A stretch of DNA of 64,000 nucleotides from Callorhinus ursinus. Its lineage: Eukaryota; Chordata; Mammalia; Carnivora; Otariidae. The stretch is taken from assembly GCF_003265705.1 (NCBI RefSeq), contig NW_020312935.1, positions 5,134,386 to 5,198,385 of the forward strand, in the 5' to 3' direction. Below are positions 37,077-49,892 of the stretch, piece by piece; the first letter of the stretch is position 1; each line of letters begins with the position of its first letter. The position numbers and the translations under genes are program-made. The notes below the pieces were generated by a model that was not told where the DNA came from, did no database searches, and saw nothing but the letters and a program-made list of their open reading frames with translations.

Positions 37077-37417
37077 GGAAGTCTAATAATAAAAAATCCA
37101 ACTATCTTTTCTTCCAATTTTCAAACTTCTTAGTCATTGTGGGATTCATCTTATTCATTGGGTAACTTCTCTAATCATCATAGGCAAGTAGGTGGATTCT
37201 GACTCAAATAGTTTATAAGGCTTAAGATTAAAGTTATGCATTCCTTCAGCTTCATAAGCCTATAGATTTTCCACTATGAGAATAATCAGGGAAATCCAAG
37301 ACTACAGGTGCCAACTATTTTGTTCATAAATGTTCAAAATATTTTTGAGGTATAAAGTAATATGCATTTAATTGATAGATGAGAAAATGGAACCACTGAG
37401 TCATTATTATTATTTTT

Positions 37418-37541
37418 TTAAAGATTTTATTTATTAATTTGACAGAGAGAGAGAAAGAGCAGGAACACACTCGATCTCAGGACTCTGGAATCATGACCTG
37501 AGCCGACGGCAGATGCTTAACGACTGAGCCACCCAGGCGCC
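37418..37541 (-). mobile_element. CAN SINE, internally deleted
   Basis: Reverse element from ttttttaaagattttattta to ccacccaggcgccct, lacking most of the middle. Confidence 0.92.
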
Positions 37542-38479
37542 CTATTAATTATTTTTCAAGGGTCACCGAGGCCATATCAAAATTGAGAATTAACCATATA
37601 GCCCTCATTTCTACTCCTGTCATGCTTCTCAGCACAGATCTCATATCCAGACTTCAGAATTCTGCGTAGAAGGCCCTGAGGCCTGAAGCCCACAAGTGAG
37701 TGAGATTCCTTTATCTGGCTGTGTCTCTTCCAGAGTCTCTGGAATACTTCAGAAGTGGAATGAGCAGAGCTATGCCAGCCTACGTCTATGATTTCTTTCA
37801 GGGTGTCAGGAATGAACCAGTTAGATGGGGAGTTGTTCTGAATTTCTGCAAGTTTTCAAATTCAAGAACTGGAGCTTGGACCAGTAGGATGGGATTAAGG
37901 GTGGTGAGTGGTGGAAGGGAGCATGTCTGCAGAGGTAAACATATGAGAACCAACTGACAGTCAGAGGAGGGCATGTGTCCACTGAAAAAGTCCCACATGA
38001 GCCTTTACAAAGCTCACCTAAGGGGCATACAAATTCTCATCCTGCCTTGTCATGCTCCAGTGAGAATCACTATTTTGGAAGAATCCAAAGGTCTCATCCA
38101 GCAATAAAATGCTGACCTAAAAATTCCTAATTCCAAAAAATACTTATGTTTATTCTTTGTGTTCTTACTTCTGTATATCATCTATGTTTCTTCAGATATT
38201 TAGCTGAGCAGTTCACATGTCCAGTTCTTATTTCTGACATCACTGAATTTATTTACAACTGGTATTTTTATTTTGGTTCTAAGTCAGCATGCAGTACAGC
38301 CTGTTTTATAATGAGCGACACATGAGATACAGAAATATGAATCTTTTCTAAAAAAATTAAGAATTCACTGGCTTAATCACAGCCACCAGAAGGTAAGCTC
38401 CATGAGGACAAAGAGGCACATGATAAATATTTCCTGAATGAGTTCACTCTATGATAGTCTCCGAAAATGAAAATGTGGT

Positions 38480-38580
38480 ATGAGATCCCAGGATGTGGGT
38501 TCGAGTCCCAGCCCCACCACCCTGAGCCTCAAAGCTCACATCAGCTCTATGCAGCAGTGTGTTAGGGTACCTGATGGGAC
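38480..38580 (+). repeat. Possible MIR remnant
   Basis: The B-box-like text gtgggttcgagtcccagccc occurs without the rest of a CAN SINE head, as expected of an old tRNA-derived MIR start. Weak. Confidence 0.35.
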
Positions 38581-38842
38581 CTGGAACATCATTAAGAAAC
38601 TGCTTCCTAAGGGGACAGGAAGTTACAACATCACACTTTCACTAATGACCAACCCTGAAATTTAGAAAATGAGTTTGGAATAACACTTGTCTTGTTAGCA
38701 GTCTTAGACCTACACTTTCTCCAAATTAACTCCTCTTCCCAGACACTATGTTCTAATAATCAACTTAATTACATAAATTAGAAAGGAAAGAAAGGTTTAA
38801 ATGTTGTTCGATTCTGTTTCATTATCTAAAACAATGAACTCT

Positions 38843-39052
38843 CTGGGCGCCTGGGTGGCTCAGATGGTTAAGCGTCTGCCTTCGGCTCAGGTCATGATCC
38901 CAGGGTCCTGGGATCGAGTCCCGCATCAGGCTCCCTGCTCCTTGGGAGCCTGCTTCTCCCTCTGCTTCTCTCTCTCTCTCTCTCCTCCTCTGTCTCTCAT
39001 GAATAAATAAATAAAATCTTTAAAAAAATAAAAAAATAAAAAAATAAAAAAT
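38843..39052 (+). mobile_element. CAN SINE, young 'ctccttgggagcc' subtype, perfect 15-bp TSD
   Basis: Same diagnostic bases as the copy at 33579. Perfect TSD aaaacaatgaactct at 38828-38842 and 39053-39067. Confidence 0.97.
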
Positions 39053-39569
39053 AAAACAATGAACTCTAAACAGGGGTAGATACAATATAATCTAGACTCT
39101 GAAGCAAAGGCTTTTGCCTGACAATGACGATCTGAAAACATAATTAAGAATCACAACTTTTTTTCTAAAACAAAACAGAAAACCCAGCATTTCTATAGAA
39201 GCCCCTTATGAATCCATGAATCAAACAGGAAAAAAAAAAAAAACTAATAGATCTAGGGCAAAAGTAAAGGGGTGACATGTTTAAGTTCACTTAACTAAAT
39301 GCAAAGTCAGAGTAATCCAGGATGTAATCAGTGAGTCAGGATGGCTCACGGAAGGGCAGGGACAGGTAAGGACATACATTTTTATCAGCCAGGTGAATCT
39401 CTCTTAAAACATGACTAATTTACATTGCCAGTCCCCCAACAATGGGCTTCTAGAAAGGGAAATGGAAATATCTGTGTTCTATTTTCCATTTGGGATGCGG
39501 TATGAAATTATAAGTGTTAAATAAGAGAAAAGCAAAAAAACCCTCAACTTATGGAAACAAAGACTATTC

Positions 39570-39770
39570 TTTTTTTTTTTTTAAGATTTTATTTATTTAT
39601 TTGACAGAGAAAGACACAGCGAGAGAGGGAACACAAGCAGGGGGAGTGGGAGAGGGAGAAGCAGGCTTCCCGCTGGGCAGGGAGCCCAATGCGGGGCTCA
39701 ATCCCAGGACCCTGGGATCATGACCTGAGCCGAAGGCAGACGCTTAACAACTGAGCCACCCAGGTGCCCC
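39570..39770 (-). mobile_element. CAN SINE
   Basis: Reverse full-length element ending gccacccaggtgcccc. TSD unclear. Confidence 0.94.
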
Positions 39771-39840
39771 AACAATAAATATTTTGTGAGTGAACGAATT
39801 TAAATATTATAAATTAAGCATGTAAAACATACATGCACTC

Positions 39841-40022
39841 GGGGCACCTGGGTGGCACAGTCGGTTAAGTGCCTGACTCTTGGTATCGGCTCAGGTCATG
39901 GTCTCAGGGTCCTGGGATCGAGCCTTGTGTCAGGTTCTGCGCTCAGTGTGGCGTCTGCTTGAGATTCTCTCTCTGCCCCTCTCATCTGTGCTGTCTCCCT
40001 CTCAAATAAATAATAAATAAAT
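39841..40022 (+). mobile_element. CAN SINE, older subtype, close to a TANGO6 exon
   Basis: Head ggggcacctgggtggcacag with gactcttggtatcggctcag and gcttgagattctctc, an older subtype. It ends about 150 bp from the exon at 40175. Confidence 0.93.
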
Positions 40023-40096
40023 TGGAGAGAATTCTTATTAACACCTGACTTGTTTATCCTCATTCTCCTAAGTGCAACGTCCATTCTGATTTTCTA

Positions 40097-40327
<231 letters not shown>

Positions 40328-40513
40328 TTAGAATCGGTGAGGACTAAGAAAAAGAATCTCAAAATTCTCTCTACATCCTCACCTTCTTCCTCATCAACAT
40401 CATGAAGGGCAAGAACCTGCAAGAACAGGCATGGTGCTCAGTGTCTTAAGTGCACAGTATCACCTACATCTCATGTCAACTCTGGGAGGTCAATGCTCCT
40501 GTCCTCATTTTTT

Positions 40514-40534
40514 TTTTAAGATTTTATTTATTTA
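40514..40534 (-). mobile_element. CAN SINE tail, first part of split element
   Basis: Tail portion of the reverse SINE that continues at 40720 after a plus-strand SINE inserted into it. Confidence 0.85.
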
Positions 40535-40719
40535 GGGGCGCCTGGGTGGCTCTGCACGTTAAGGGTCTGCCTTCAGCTCAGGTCATGATCCCAGAGTCCT
40601 GGGATCGAGCCCCATGTCAGGCTTCCTGCTCAGTGGTGAGTCTGCTTCTCCCTCTCCCTCTGCCTGCCACTACCACCCCCCCGTGCTTGTGTGCACTGTG
40701 CCCCCATAAATTAAAAAAA
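40535..40719 (+). mobile_element. CAN SINE nested in a reverse CAN SINE
   Basis: Forward element ggggcgcctgggtggctctg to ataaattaaaaaaaa, inside the tail of the reverse element; flanking tttatttattt occurs on both sides. Confidence 0.93.
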
Positions 40720-40912
40720 AATTTATTTATTTGAGAGAGAAAGGGAGAAAGCACAAGTGGGGAGAGGGGCAGACAGAGAGGGGCAGAGGGGCAGAGAGAA
40801 GCACACTCCCCACTAGGCAGGGAGCCTGATGCAGGGCTCGATCCCAGGACCCGGGGATCATGACCTGAGCTGAAAGCAGACGCTGAACAGACTAAGCCAC
40901 CCAGGCGCCCCC
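40720..40912 (-). mobile_element. CAN SINE, main part of split element
   Basis: Body and head of the reverse element, ending ccacccaggcgcccc, which itself sits in the T-rich tail of the short SINE that follows. Confidence 0.93.
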
Positions 40913-40913
40913 T

Positions 40914-41014
40914 CAATTTTTTTTAAGTAAACTCTACTCCCAATGTGGGGCTCAAACTCATGACCCCACAATCAAGAGTCACATGCTCTCCTGACTGAGC
41001 CAGCCAGGCACCCC
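40914..41014 (-). mobile_element. Short, older CAN SINE, base of a nested cluster
   Basis: Reverse short form ttttaagtaaactctactcc ... gccaggcacccc. The outer TSD gtcctcatttttt (40501-40513 and 41015-41027) brackets all three elements, so this one came first. Confidence 0.9.
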
Positions 41015-41502
41015 GTCCTCATTTTTTGGTGAAGAATCTGTGAGCTGGTCAAGGCCATGTAGTCAGTAAATGAGAAACCTCACTGATACTTTCCCAAATG
41101 TTTTAATATACTAACCAACATCCTTGACTTTTCATGAATTTTGCCAGGAAATTAAAATGAAAAATGATTTGATACTTTCTGACCATCTTAGAGGGTCCTA
41201 GATCTGCTTCTCCTAATGTGGACTCCCCCTGCCCCAACCTGGTTGTGACAGTCTGATTCTAGTAAGCAAAGAATGGAGGAAGAGGCGCTCAATTTTATCT
41301 AGAACTGAATCCCCAAACAACCTGTACAAAGATCCAGAGTCATTTTTTTAAGTATCAAATATTTTTAAAGGATTAAGATTATTCATATTTAAGATTTTAT
41401 ACAGCATTTGGCTAACTAAGCTTTAAATGGAATTAATTTGGTCAGCATCATTTTAACTGCACTTGCATTAATCACCTTAAGTAGAAATAACTTTGAATAA
41501 AA

Positions 41503-41565
41503 GCAAACACACACACATCCGTGCATCTGAATGCACACACGTGCAAGCATGCACACACACACGCA
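41503..41565. repeat. CA-rich low-complexity run
   Basis: Interrupted CA tracts with CG-containing units. Confidence 0.8.
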
Positions 41566-42544
41566 TATTCAGGATTAATGGCTCAAAAGGGAAAAATCAT
41601 TTTGAAAGTGGTACAGCTGAGATAGGTAATAATAAGCCTCTAAATACCATGCAAGCTTGCATGTTTAATTCTCTGGGCAAATCACATGCTATGCTATGCT
41701 AGAGTCTATTGCAAGCTTAAAGTCAGGAGAATGGCTTGTTACCACTTGTCTTTGGAGCAAGGCAGGAAACTAGAAAGGTTATTAAAAGTTCCACTTACTG
41801 AAATGAATAACGCTGGTTATGGCAATTTTCACTACCCTCTCAAGCCTAAGACTTTACTGATATTAGAAGTTAAGGACACTGGCCTTTCTAGAGAAAATGC
41901 TACACTTACCATCTTTTGCCTCCACAAAGTTTTCTAAAGCACCCCTTGATTATAGGAAGCTCCTACTTCAGCACAAATGTACTGTTAAATTGCTGGAAAA
42001 GATCTAGCCCTTTCCACTTCTTCTAAGTCCTTCTTCTCTCTCTCTCTCTATATATATATATGAAGATGCTGCAAAACAAGCAGTATGATCCTATTTTTGT
42101 TAAGAAAAAAACTCTATGCTTGTATGTATGTAAAAAAAAATCCCCAAAACCAAAAAACAAAACATCTGGGAGTTTAAACTATGGTTTGATAGCCAGCTGT
42201 TATTGTCATCCATGAAGTGCCTTTCCCCCAAGCTTTTTTCTTGTAGCAACAAAACCACCATGCCCATCTGGACAACAGCTCCTCCCGGCTACTACTCATT
42301 TCCTGTGACTGATGCAGCTGCCAGTCACAAGGATAGGTATGTAACTGAAGCGTGTTCTAGAATTTACATACGTTGTGGAGAGGAGGGAGAGACTTTTACT
42401 TTTTACTTAACCATTTTTGTAATGTTATGTAATCTAAAAAGCCAAATATTCCTGAACGTTTATAATAAAAAACAGCGGTGCCCTACCCCACTTCTCCCCG
42501 TCTGCTTGTGGCTCTACAGAGGCAACCACATTTAATGGTTTAGG

Positions 42545-42615
42545 TGCTTAATAATAACATTAAACATTTACTATTTACCAGGTACTGTTCTGAACACGTT
42601 ACAGATATTAATTCC
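42545..42615 (-). repeat. Possible MIR remnant
   Basis: Reads taccaggtactgttctgaac and acgttacagatattaattcc. Confidence 0.35.
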
Positions 42616-43424
42616 CTACCTCCTCTCCCCTTCCAATGGGGATGTATAAACCTGCTGCCAACATCCTGGCAGTCGGGTGGGAGCGGGCTGAGGCCTCACT
42701 GTTGAGTCTGCAGACAGCAACCTAATGCTCCAGTTTTTCAGTTTGCTGCTGCCACCCAAGTTCACCATCTCTCAAGAATATGCCTCTGGGCTTTCGCTGG
42801 GAAGGGGAGGTGTTTGTACAAATCTGAGGAAGGAATCAAGGGGTCTACTGAACCTTGCAGAGCCTTTCAACCTGTTTTAAGCTCTAAATTCAGCTTCATC
42901 TTTACAGCTCATCTACCACCTCCAGTCCTTCCAGTGTTCTGCAATGAGAAGTAGCTTGCCTTTTTTTTTCTTTTTCTGTTCAAAATAAAATGTGAACAGC
43001 TTCATTGAGGTATAGTGCTTTGCTTCTTGACTTCTCCCATGCAGGCACATAGCTCTCCATTTTCGGAGCTGCTAGATCAGCTATTTCCCAGTTTCCAAAT
43101 GTTACTCTCTTTTATCTGCTCTCTCTCCTCTCCTGCTCTGTTGGCCCCTGTGGTTTCCAGAAGGAGCAGATAAACACATGTGTTCAATATATTATCTTTA
43201 ATCAGAAGTCCATACTTCTTAAATTATGCACTTGTTGTTTAATATTTCTACAATGAGCATGTGTTACTTGTGTTAAAAGCGTTTTTAATATATGAGAAAA
43301 AAAAATCATATAAAGCACTTCTACTCTGCCAAGTACAGAGATCTAAATACAGAAAGGTGCAAAGGTAGCAATTTTTTGAAAGGACAAAAAAAAGGAAATC
43401 TCACTCATCCCACTCCATTTACAC

Positions 43425-43997
43425 TGGCCTCCTTGCTGAGCCCTCCACACTGGAGACATGCTTCCTCTTAGCTGGAACACTCTTCCCCGAGGTATCTCTG
43501 AGGCTCCCTCCTTCCCTGCTTCCAGATCTCTGGTCATAAGCCTTTCTGGAGGGGTCCTGGGTGGCTCAGGAGATTAAGCTACCGACTCTTGATTTCAGCT
43601 CAGGTCCAATCTCAGGGTTGTGAGCTCGAGCCCCATGTTGGGCTCCACGCTGGATGTGGAGCCTGTTTAAGATTCTCTCTCTTCCTCTCCCTCTGCCCCA
43701 CCCCACCCGCTCATGCACACGCACACGTGTTCATTCTCTCTCTCAAAAAAAAAAAAAAAAAAGCCACTTTCTCAGTGAGGTTCTCCATGACGACTCTATC
43801 TACCACACTGTCTTTACATCCCCTTTGTTTGATTTTTCTCTCTGGTAGTTACTTGTTTACTGTCTCTCTCTCCTGCGTGAATGTAATCCCATGAGGATAG
43901 ATATGTGTGTTGTTCACTGCTGTGTCCCTGGCACCCAGAAGAGTATGTGGCACACAGTGGGCCTTTACTACATATGTGCAGAATGAAGGAGGTGGGG
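43425..43997 (+). repeat. L2 LINE remnant split by a SINE
   Basis: Reads gctggaacactcttccccga before, and cctggcacccagaagagtat after, the SINE at 43551-43760; it ends at the TSD of the next SINE. Confidence 0.65.
43551..43760 (+). mobile_element. CAN SINE inside an L2
   Basis: Older subtype, head ggggtcctgggtggctcag, A-rich tail. Flanks resemble aagcctttct / aagccactttct. Confidence 0.92.
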
Positions 43998-44218
43998 CGG
44001 CGCCTGGGTGGCTCAGTCGGTTAAGCATTTGCATCCAGCTCCGGTCATGATCCTGGAGTCCCAAGATCAAGCCCTGTGTCAGGCTTCCTGTTCAGGGGGG
44101 AGTCTCCTTCTCCCTCTGCCTCTGCTCCTCCCCCAGCTTGTGCTCTCTCACTCATGCTCTAATAAATAAAATCTTAAAAAAAAAAAAACTAAATAAAATT
44201 AAATTTAAAAAAAAAAAA
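43998..44218 (+). mobile_element. CAN SINE with imperfect 18-bp TSD
   Basis: TSD agaatgaaggaggtgggg (43980-43997) and agaatgaaggaactgggg (44219-44236), two mismatches. Confidence 0.94.
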
Positions 44219-44415
44219 AGAATGAAGGAACTGGGGAGTTGGTACAGGGCTCTGTATCCCTACACAGACCACTGAATGGTTTATTCCTCTCTGTATCTTC
44301 TCGTATACTATCTGCCAATATGTTTTATTGAATTTTTTAATCTTTTATCCATAAATACTTCAATATACATTCTAACAAGGAGTTTTTCTTTTTTAACAGA
44401 ACTACTGTAATACCA

Positions 44416-44537
44416 GGAGCACCCGGCTGGCTCAGTCAGTAGAGCACGTGACTCTTGATCTTGTGATTCTAAGTTTGAGCCCCAAGTTGGGTGTAGAGAT
44501 TACTTAAAAATAAAAATCTTAAAAAAAAACAAAAAAC
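44416..44537 (+). mobile_element. Short, older CAN SINE type
   Basis: Short form: gagcacccggctggctcag ... gtgtagagattacttaaaaa. Confidence 0.88.
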
Positions 44538-44984
44538 CCAACAATACATAACTACCGTACCATGATTACTCTCGATAAAAATTCCTTATACTTTCTAATA
44601 CTTGGCCCATGACTGTTGTAAAAATGTCTTCTCACACAATTGGTATGTTTGAATGAGAATGCACACACTGCATTTAGTTGATATGTCTCTTTTAAGTTAC
44701 AGAAGCCTTGCTCCTTTTTTATGCCATTTACTTGATGAAGAAACTGGGTCATCTGTACTCTAGAATGTCTCACATTCTGAAATTGGCTGATTTTGCTTCT
44801 TCATGGCATAGCATTGCTGTACCCTCAGTTTCCTTGATTAGATTCAGATTCACATTTTATGGACTTTTTTGTCTTTTGTTTGCTTGTTTGTGGGGTTTTC
44901 TTTGTTTTTGGGGGGAAGAACCCTTCCCAGGTGGTGCTACATACCTCCTATTGCATTACATTAGGAGACACATGTCTGTCTACT

Positions 44985-45248
44985 TCTGGTGATGTTGAGA
45001 TCAATCATTCCAGGCTGAAAATATTTAGGGGAACATACACTGATATATACACTGACCCTGAAATCCACCAAAAAGTAAATGGATAAACAGATGGAAAACA
45101 AAATGGATAGACAGATGGAAACATAGATAAATATGTGATAAAGCAAATATAATAAAATCCTAATAGTAGAATCTAAGTTGTAGGTATATAGGTATTCACT
45201 ATAAAATTCTTTCAAGTTTGAAAGTATTCATAATAAAATGCTGGGAGA
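44985..45248 (+). mobile_element. Old L1 3' end
   Basis: Contains aatcctaatagtagaatcta, gtatataggtattcactata and gtattcataataaaatgctg, the usual text of an old L1 end. Confidence 0.6.
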
Positions 45249-45625
45249 AAAAAGGATCAGTTGAGTTGGATGTATTTGGCCTAATTACATTCATTATACA
45301 GTACCCCTAATAGTTTTAGCAGACATTGATTGTCACCTAGATCCATTATTTCATTATGGGATTGCAAAATATTAATTTGTAGGTCTCTTTTTGAATATTT
45401 TAGCTGTGATTCTTATATAAAGAAAATTTTTGCACCAGCTATTTGGTTACAATGAAATACAGTGCTGACAGAAAAGGTAAGATAAACGTTTTATTCTTTT
45501 GTTTATCAATTTACAAAATAATGACTTGATGCCCTAGAAACTTCCAGAGATGTCCAAAAGGGATTTTAGGGGGGAGAAGGGGACAGTGGCTCAGGTTTTT
45601 ATAACTTTGATGTGTTGCAGGCATT

Positions 45626-45837
45626 TTTTTTTAAGATTTTATTTATTTATTTATTTGATAGAGAGAGAGAGAGATCACAAGTAGGCAGACAGGCAGGCAG
45701 AGGGAGAGGGAGAGGGAGAAGTAGGCTCCCCGATGAGCTTGAAGCCCCATTTGGTACTCAATCCCAAGACCCTGGGATCATGACCTGAGCCAAAGGCAGC
45801 CCTTAACCCTTAACCGACTGAGCCACCCAGGTGCCCC
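45626..45837 (-). mobile_element. CAN SINE, 8-bp TSD
   Basis: Reverse element with a small internal duplication (cccttaacccttaacc). TSD caggcatt at 45618-45625 and 45838-45845. Confidence 0.94.
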
Positions 45838-47002
45838 CAGGCATTATTCTTTTTAATACTCAAAATGCCCTATCTGTGGCCAAGAGGAGATCTTTCAAGT
45901 TGGCTCCTGAGTACTACTGATATGACTTCATTCATCTCAGGCATCTTCCTTTTCTTTAGGCACAACAAGATGCCCTGAGGCTTACAGTGGACAATTCCTG
46001 CCCTAGACCTTGAATGAACCTTTACTCCAATGAGCTTTGTGTTCTTCCAGTAGGACGTGATATTTAGAAACTACAGTCCAGCACAAAGGATGCTCAGTAT
46101 AGCTGGGTTGTCACTGCTGCCTGGCATGGACAGTGGAATGAGCAAGGGACTATCTATTTTTTAAAAAGAAAAAATTAATTGTGAGTTCATATGAATACTT
46201 CCAAATGAAAGTCACTATTATAGGAATTTTAGTCAAGCTCTGTAATTTTATATTCATAACTTTTTTTCTTATGCTGAAAATCTTGGTTCCTAATGATATT
46301 AACAAAATTACTTATAACATATATTATTTATAACTTATCCATATGTGTGTGTATTTCAAAATAAATACTAAAATTATCACTAGTAGTAAAACTACTAAAT
46401 GCAATTTAATATTTTTTTGTGGTTCTTTTCATCTTGATACATTTTAACCTTAGCTGAAGGATAATTTAATGAGACAAGTCACTTCTCTATCAGCCTAAAA
46501 CCATTGTTCCTTAATTAGGAACAAAGGCAGCTAAGTGCAAAAGCTCAAGTCATATAGTTTTTAAGCCATTTTCCCTTCCAACTAGCATCTTCAGACAAAA
46601 ACATAAGGTCTGGGTGAAAAAGTCTTTAGGGAACTGATACAAACACAGGAGAAACAAATCACCCTACTGGGTAACACAGAGTCAGTGAACTGAAGGAATA
46701 AGAAGCAAAAAAGAAATCATGAACATAATTCTCATTAAACAGGCACGTAAGTTGGAGCTGACAGACAGCTGCAAATTTTCTCAGCAGGAGCTATAGTGAA
46801 ACGCTGCTTAGCAACACCCGAAGGCAGATGACAATGAGGGCGATACAAAGAGCTGAAGAATCAGATTTAAGCGTGACAATGATACCATCTTACAACTGAC
46901 TATTCACCAGCCAAGCAACAACTAATTCCAGTAATAATGGTAAAAATATGGTGACTGCATTTCCTATGCTTTATTACTTCTATTTCCTGGGTTTTTTGTT
47001 TG

Positions 47003-47122
47003 TTGTTTTTTTTTTAATTTTTTTTTCTTTTTAAGTAGGCCCCACACCCAATGTGGGGCCCAAACTCACGACCCTGAGATCAAGAGTCACACGTTCTACT
47101 GACTGAGCCAGCCAGGAGCCCC
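47003..47122 (-). mobile_element. Short, older CAN SINE type
   Basis: Reverse short form, ttttaagtaggccccacacc ... gccaggagcccc, with a long T-rich tail. Confidence 0.87.
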
Positions 47123-47704
47123 TTTTATTTCCTATTTTTTTATGAAGCTGGTAAACATAATGTCTGAGCCAACAAAATCCAGGAACTGATTCACATAGCT
47201 ATAGTACCCTTCAAACATTTTAAAAAACATCTTAAAACTTCATAGGCTGCTGTGGAGATAGGGCATCAGGTAGATCTATGAAATTCAAAGTGGTATTATT
47301 ATCATTAACGATTTTTTTTTAAATTTAAGTTTTCTAATCATGCTCAACTTTTGACACATGTTAGAATCATCCATGGGGCTTAAAAAAATAGAGATGCCCA
47401 GGCGCTAATGCAGACATGCTGAATCAGAATCTCTATAAGCAGTGGGCCAGGCATCCGTATTTTGAAAAAGACTCAGAAAATTGTGTTTGCCCCCCAACAT
47501 GAAGACCCTGTAATGTAACACATCAGTATCTACAACAATTCTCAAAGTTTTCTCTGCATGAGAATCACAGCCGGAGCCTCTCTAACATGCCAGTTTCTCT
47601 AACATGGTGGGACCTCCGCAAGTGCGGATTCCGTTGGCTGTCACGGGCTCAGTACTCTGCATGTTTAAGCAGCATTCCAGGTAACACGGAGGCAGGTGTA
47701 CTCA

Positions 47705-48010
<306 letters not shown>

Positions 48011-48119
48011 CTATCAGCATTGGAGAAAAGAAAAAGTGAAGGAAAAAACCATAGAACTAAGGGCATCAACAACAGTGAGAAAACTCTGTTTGAAATGTAT
48101 ATGTAAAGAACTAGTCTAA

Positions 48120-48370
48120 GTGTTCATTGTAGCATTATTTACAATAGCCAAAATTTGGAGACAAAGGTCTAGCAATAGGAGAAGGAATAAATAAACTGCA
48201 TTTATTATACTGGAGCAGTTGAAATAAATAAACTAGACCAATATGGAAATCAAAACAAAGATCTCAAGAACAGTGTTGAGAGAAAAATGGAAATTGTAGA
48301 ATAATATGTATATTATGATATTTATATGAAGATTTAAAACTTCATAATAAAAAGCATACCTATACAAAGA
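48120..48370 (+). mobile_element. Old L1 fragment
   Basis: Contains gtagcattatttacaatagc and aaaatttggagacaaaggtc, typical of old L1 3' regions. Confidence 0.55.
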
Positions 48371-48666
48371 GAACTAGTATGATAGGCTACTTACTTCATC
48401 AGCATTTTTTACGATCTCTACCACTAGCCCTGCTGAACTGAGACTTCAAGCCATGTAATATTTTCAAACACTTTTTAGAGACTATTAAATGCTTTCAGCA
48501 CTTTTCTCTCTATAATATTTAATCTCTACTAGTAGATAATTCATTACTGTGGGGTTTGTAGGCTTTTCCCCTACACTTCACACTGTAAATTTCCTTGGGA
48601 AGGGAAAACCTTAAGTTCCTTAACAATTAATGCTTTACCAAAGAAAGAGGCAGTTTATTTTTATTT

Positions 48667-48859
48667 TTCAAAGATGTTATTTATTTATTTGACAGAGAGA
48701 GACACAGCGAGAGAGGGAACACAAGCAGGGGGAGTGGGAGAGGGAGAAGCAGGCTTCCCGCCAAGCAGGGAACCCGATGCGGGGCTCGATCCCAGGACCC
48801 TGGGATCATGACCTGAGCCAAAGGCAGACGCTTAACGACTGAGCCACCCAGGAGTCCCC
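48667..48859 (-). mobile_element. CAN SINE
   Basis: Reverse full-length element ending gagccacccaggagtcccc. Confidence 0.94.
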
Positions 48860-49030
48860 TAAGTGGCATGTTAGAGCAATGGTTCCCAACCGTGCCTGGG
48901 AATTTCTGCTTCCCAGGGGAGAGTTAGCAGTGTCTGAGGACATTTCTGGTTGTCATAACTGGGAAGTGATATAGGCATCTAGTGGTAGAGGTCAGGGATG
49001 CTACTAAACATCCTACAAGAAAGCACAGGA

Positions 49031-49232
49031 GGGGTGCCTGGGTGGCTCAGTCGTTAAGCGTCTGCCTTCGGCTCAGGTCATGATCCCAGGGTCCTGGGAT
49101 CGAGCCCCGTATCAGGCTCCCTGCTCAGCGGGAAGCCTGCTTCTCCCTCTCCCGCACCCCCTGCTTGTGTTCCCTCTCTCACTGTGTTTCTCTCTGTCAA
49201 ATAAATAAATAAAATCTTAAAAAAAAAAAAAG
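49031..49232 (+). mobile_element. CAN SINE
   Basis: Full-length element whose A tail runs into an (AAGC)n tract at 49231-49249. Confidence 0.94.
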
Positions 49233-49360
49233 CAAGCAAGCAAGCAAGGATAGGAAACCCCCAGCCTCCCAACAAAAAAATTACCCAGCCCAAAATGCCA
49301 ATGGTACTAAGGTGCAGAAACCTTGGCCTAGAGCAAAGCCCTCTGGTTTTTTTGTTTTTT

Positions 49361-49563
49361 TAAAGATTTTACTTATTATTTATTTTAGAGAGAGAGAGAG
49401 AGAGCATGGGGTGGGGAGGACAGGAGAGGGAGAGAGAGAATTTCAAGCAGGCTGCATGCCCAAGGTAGAGCCTGACAAAGGGCTTGATCCCATGACCCTG
49501 AGATCACAACCTGAGCCAAAATCAAGATTCGGTCGCTTAACCAACTGAGCCATGCAAGCGCCC
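49361..49563 (-). mobile_element. CAN SINE, older
   Basis: Reverse element with T/G-rich TSD-like flanks (tttttttgttttttt on both sides). Confidence 0.92.
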
Positions 49564-49680
49564 CTGACTTTTTTTGTTTTTTAAACAATTTTTTTAAATT
49601 CTCCATTTAAGAGCACATCTTCTTGGAATGTTATTTACAATGAGTGGCTAGGTAAGGGGATAGAATGTGAATACAGGAAG

Positions 49681-49892
49681 AGATGCCTGGGTGGCACAGG
49701 CGGTTGTGCAGCTGACTCTTGGTTTCAGCTCAGGTTGTGGTCTCAGGGTTGTGAGATTGAGCCACACATCAGGCTCTGTGCTCAGTGCAGAGTCAGCTTG
49801 AGATTCTCTCTCCCTCTGCCCCTCCCACTTGTGCTCTCTCTCCCCCTTTCTCTCTCTCTCTCTCCAAAATAAATAAATAAATCATTTTTTAA
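49681..49892 (+). mobile_element. CAN SINE, older subtype, imperfect TSD
   Basis: TSD aatgtgaatacaggaag (49664-49680) and aatgtgaacacaagagg (49893-49909). Confidence 0.93.

Noticed and set aside
42203..42535. 110-residue plus-strand open frame
   Set aside because: No family recognised, irregular composition and no supporting signals.
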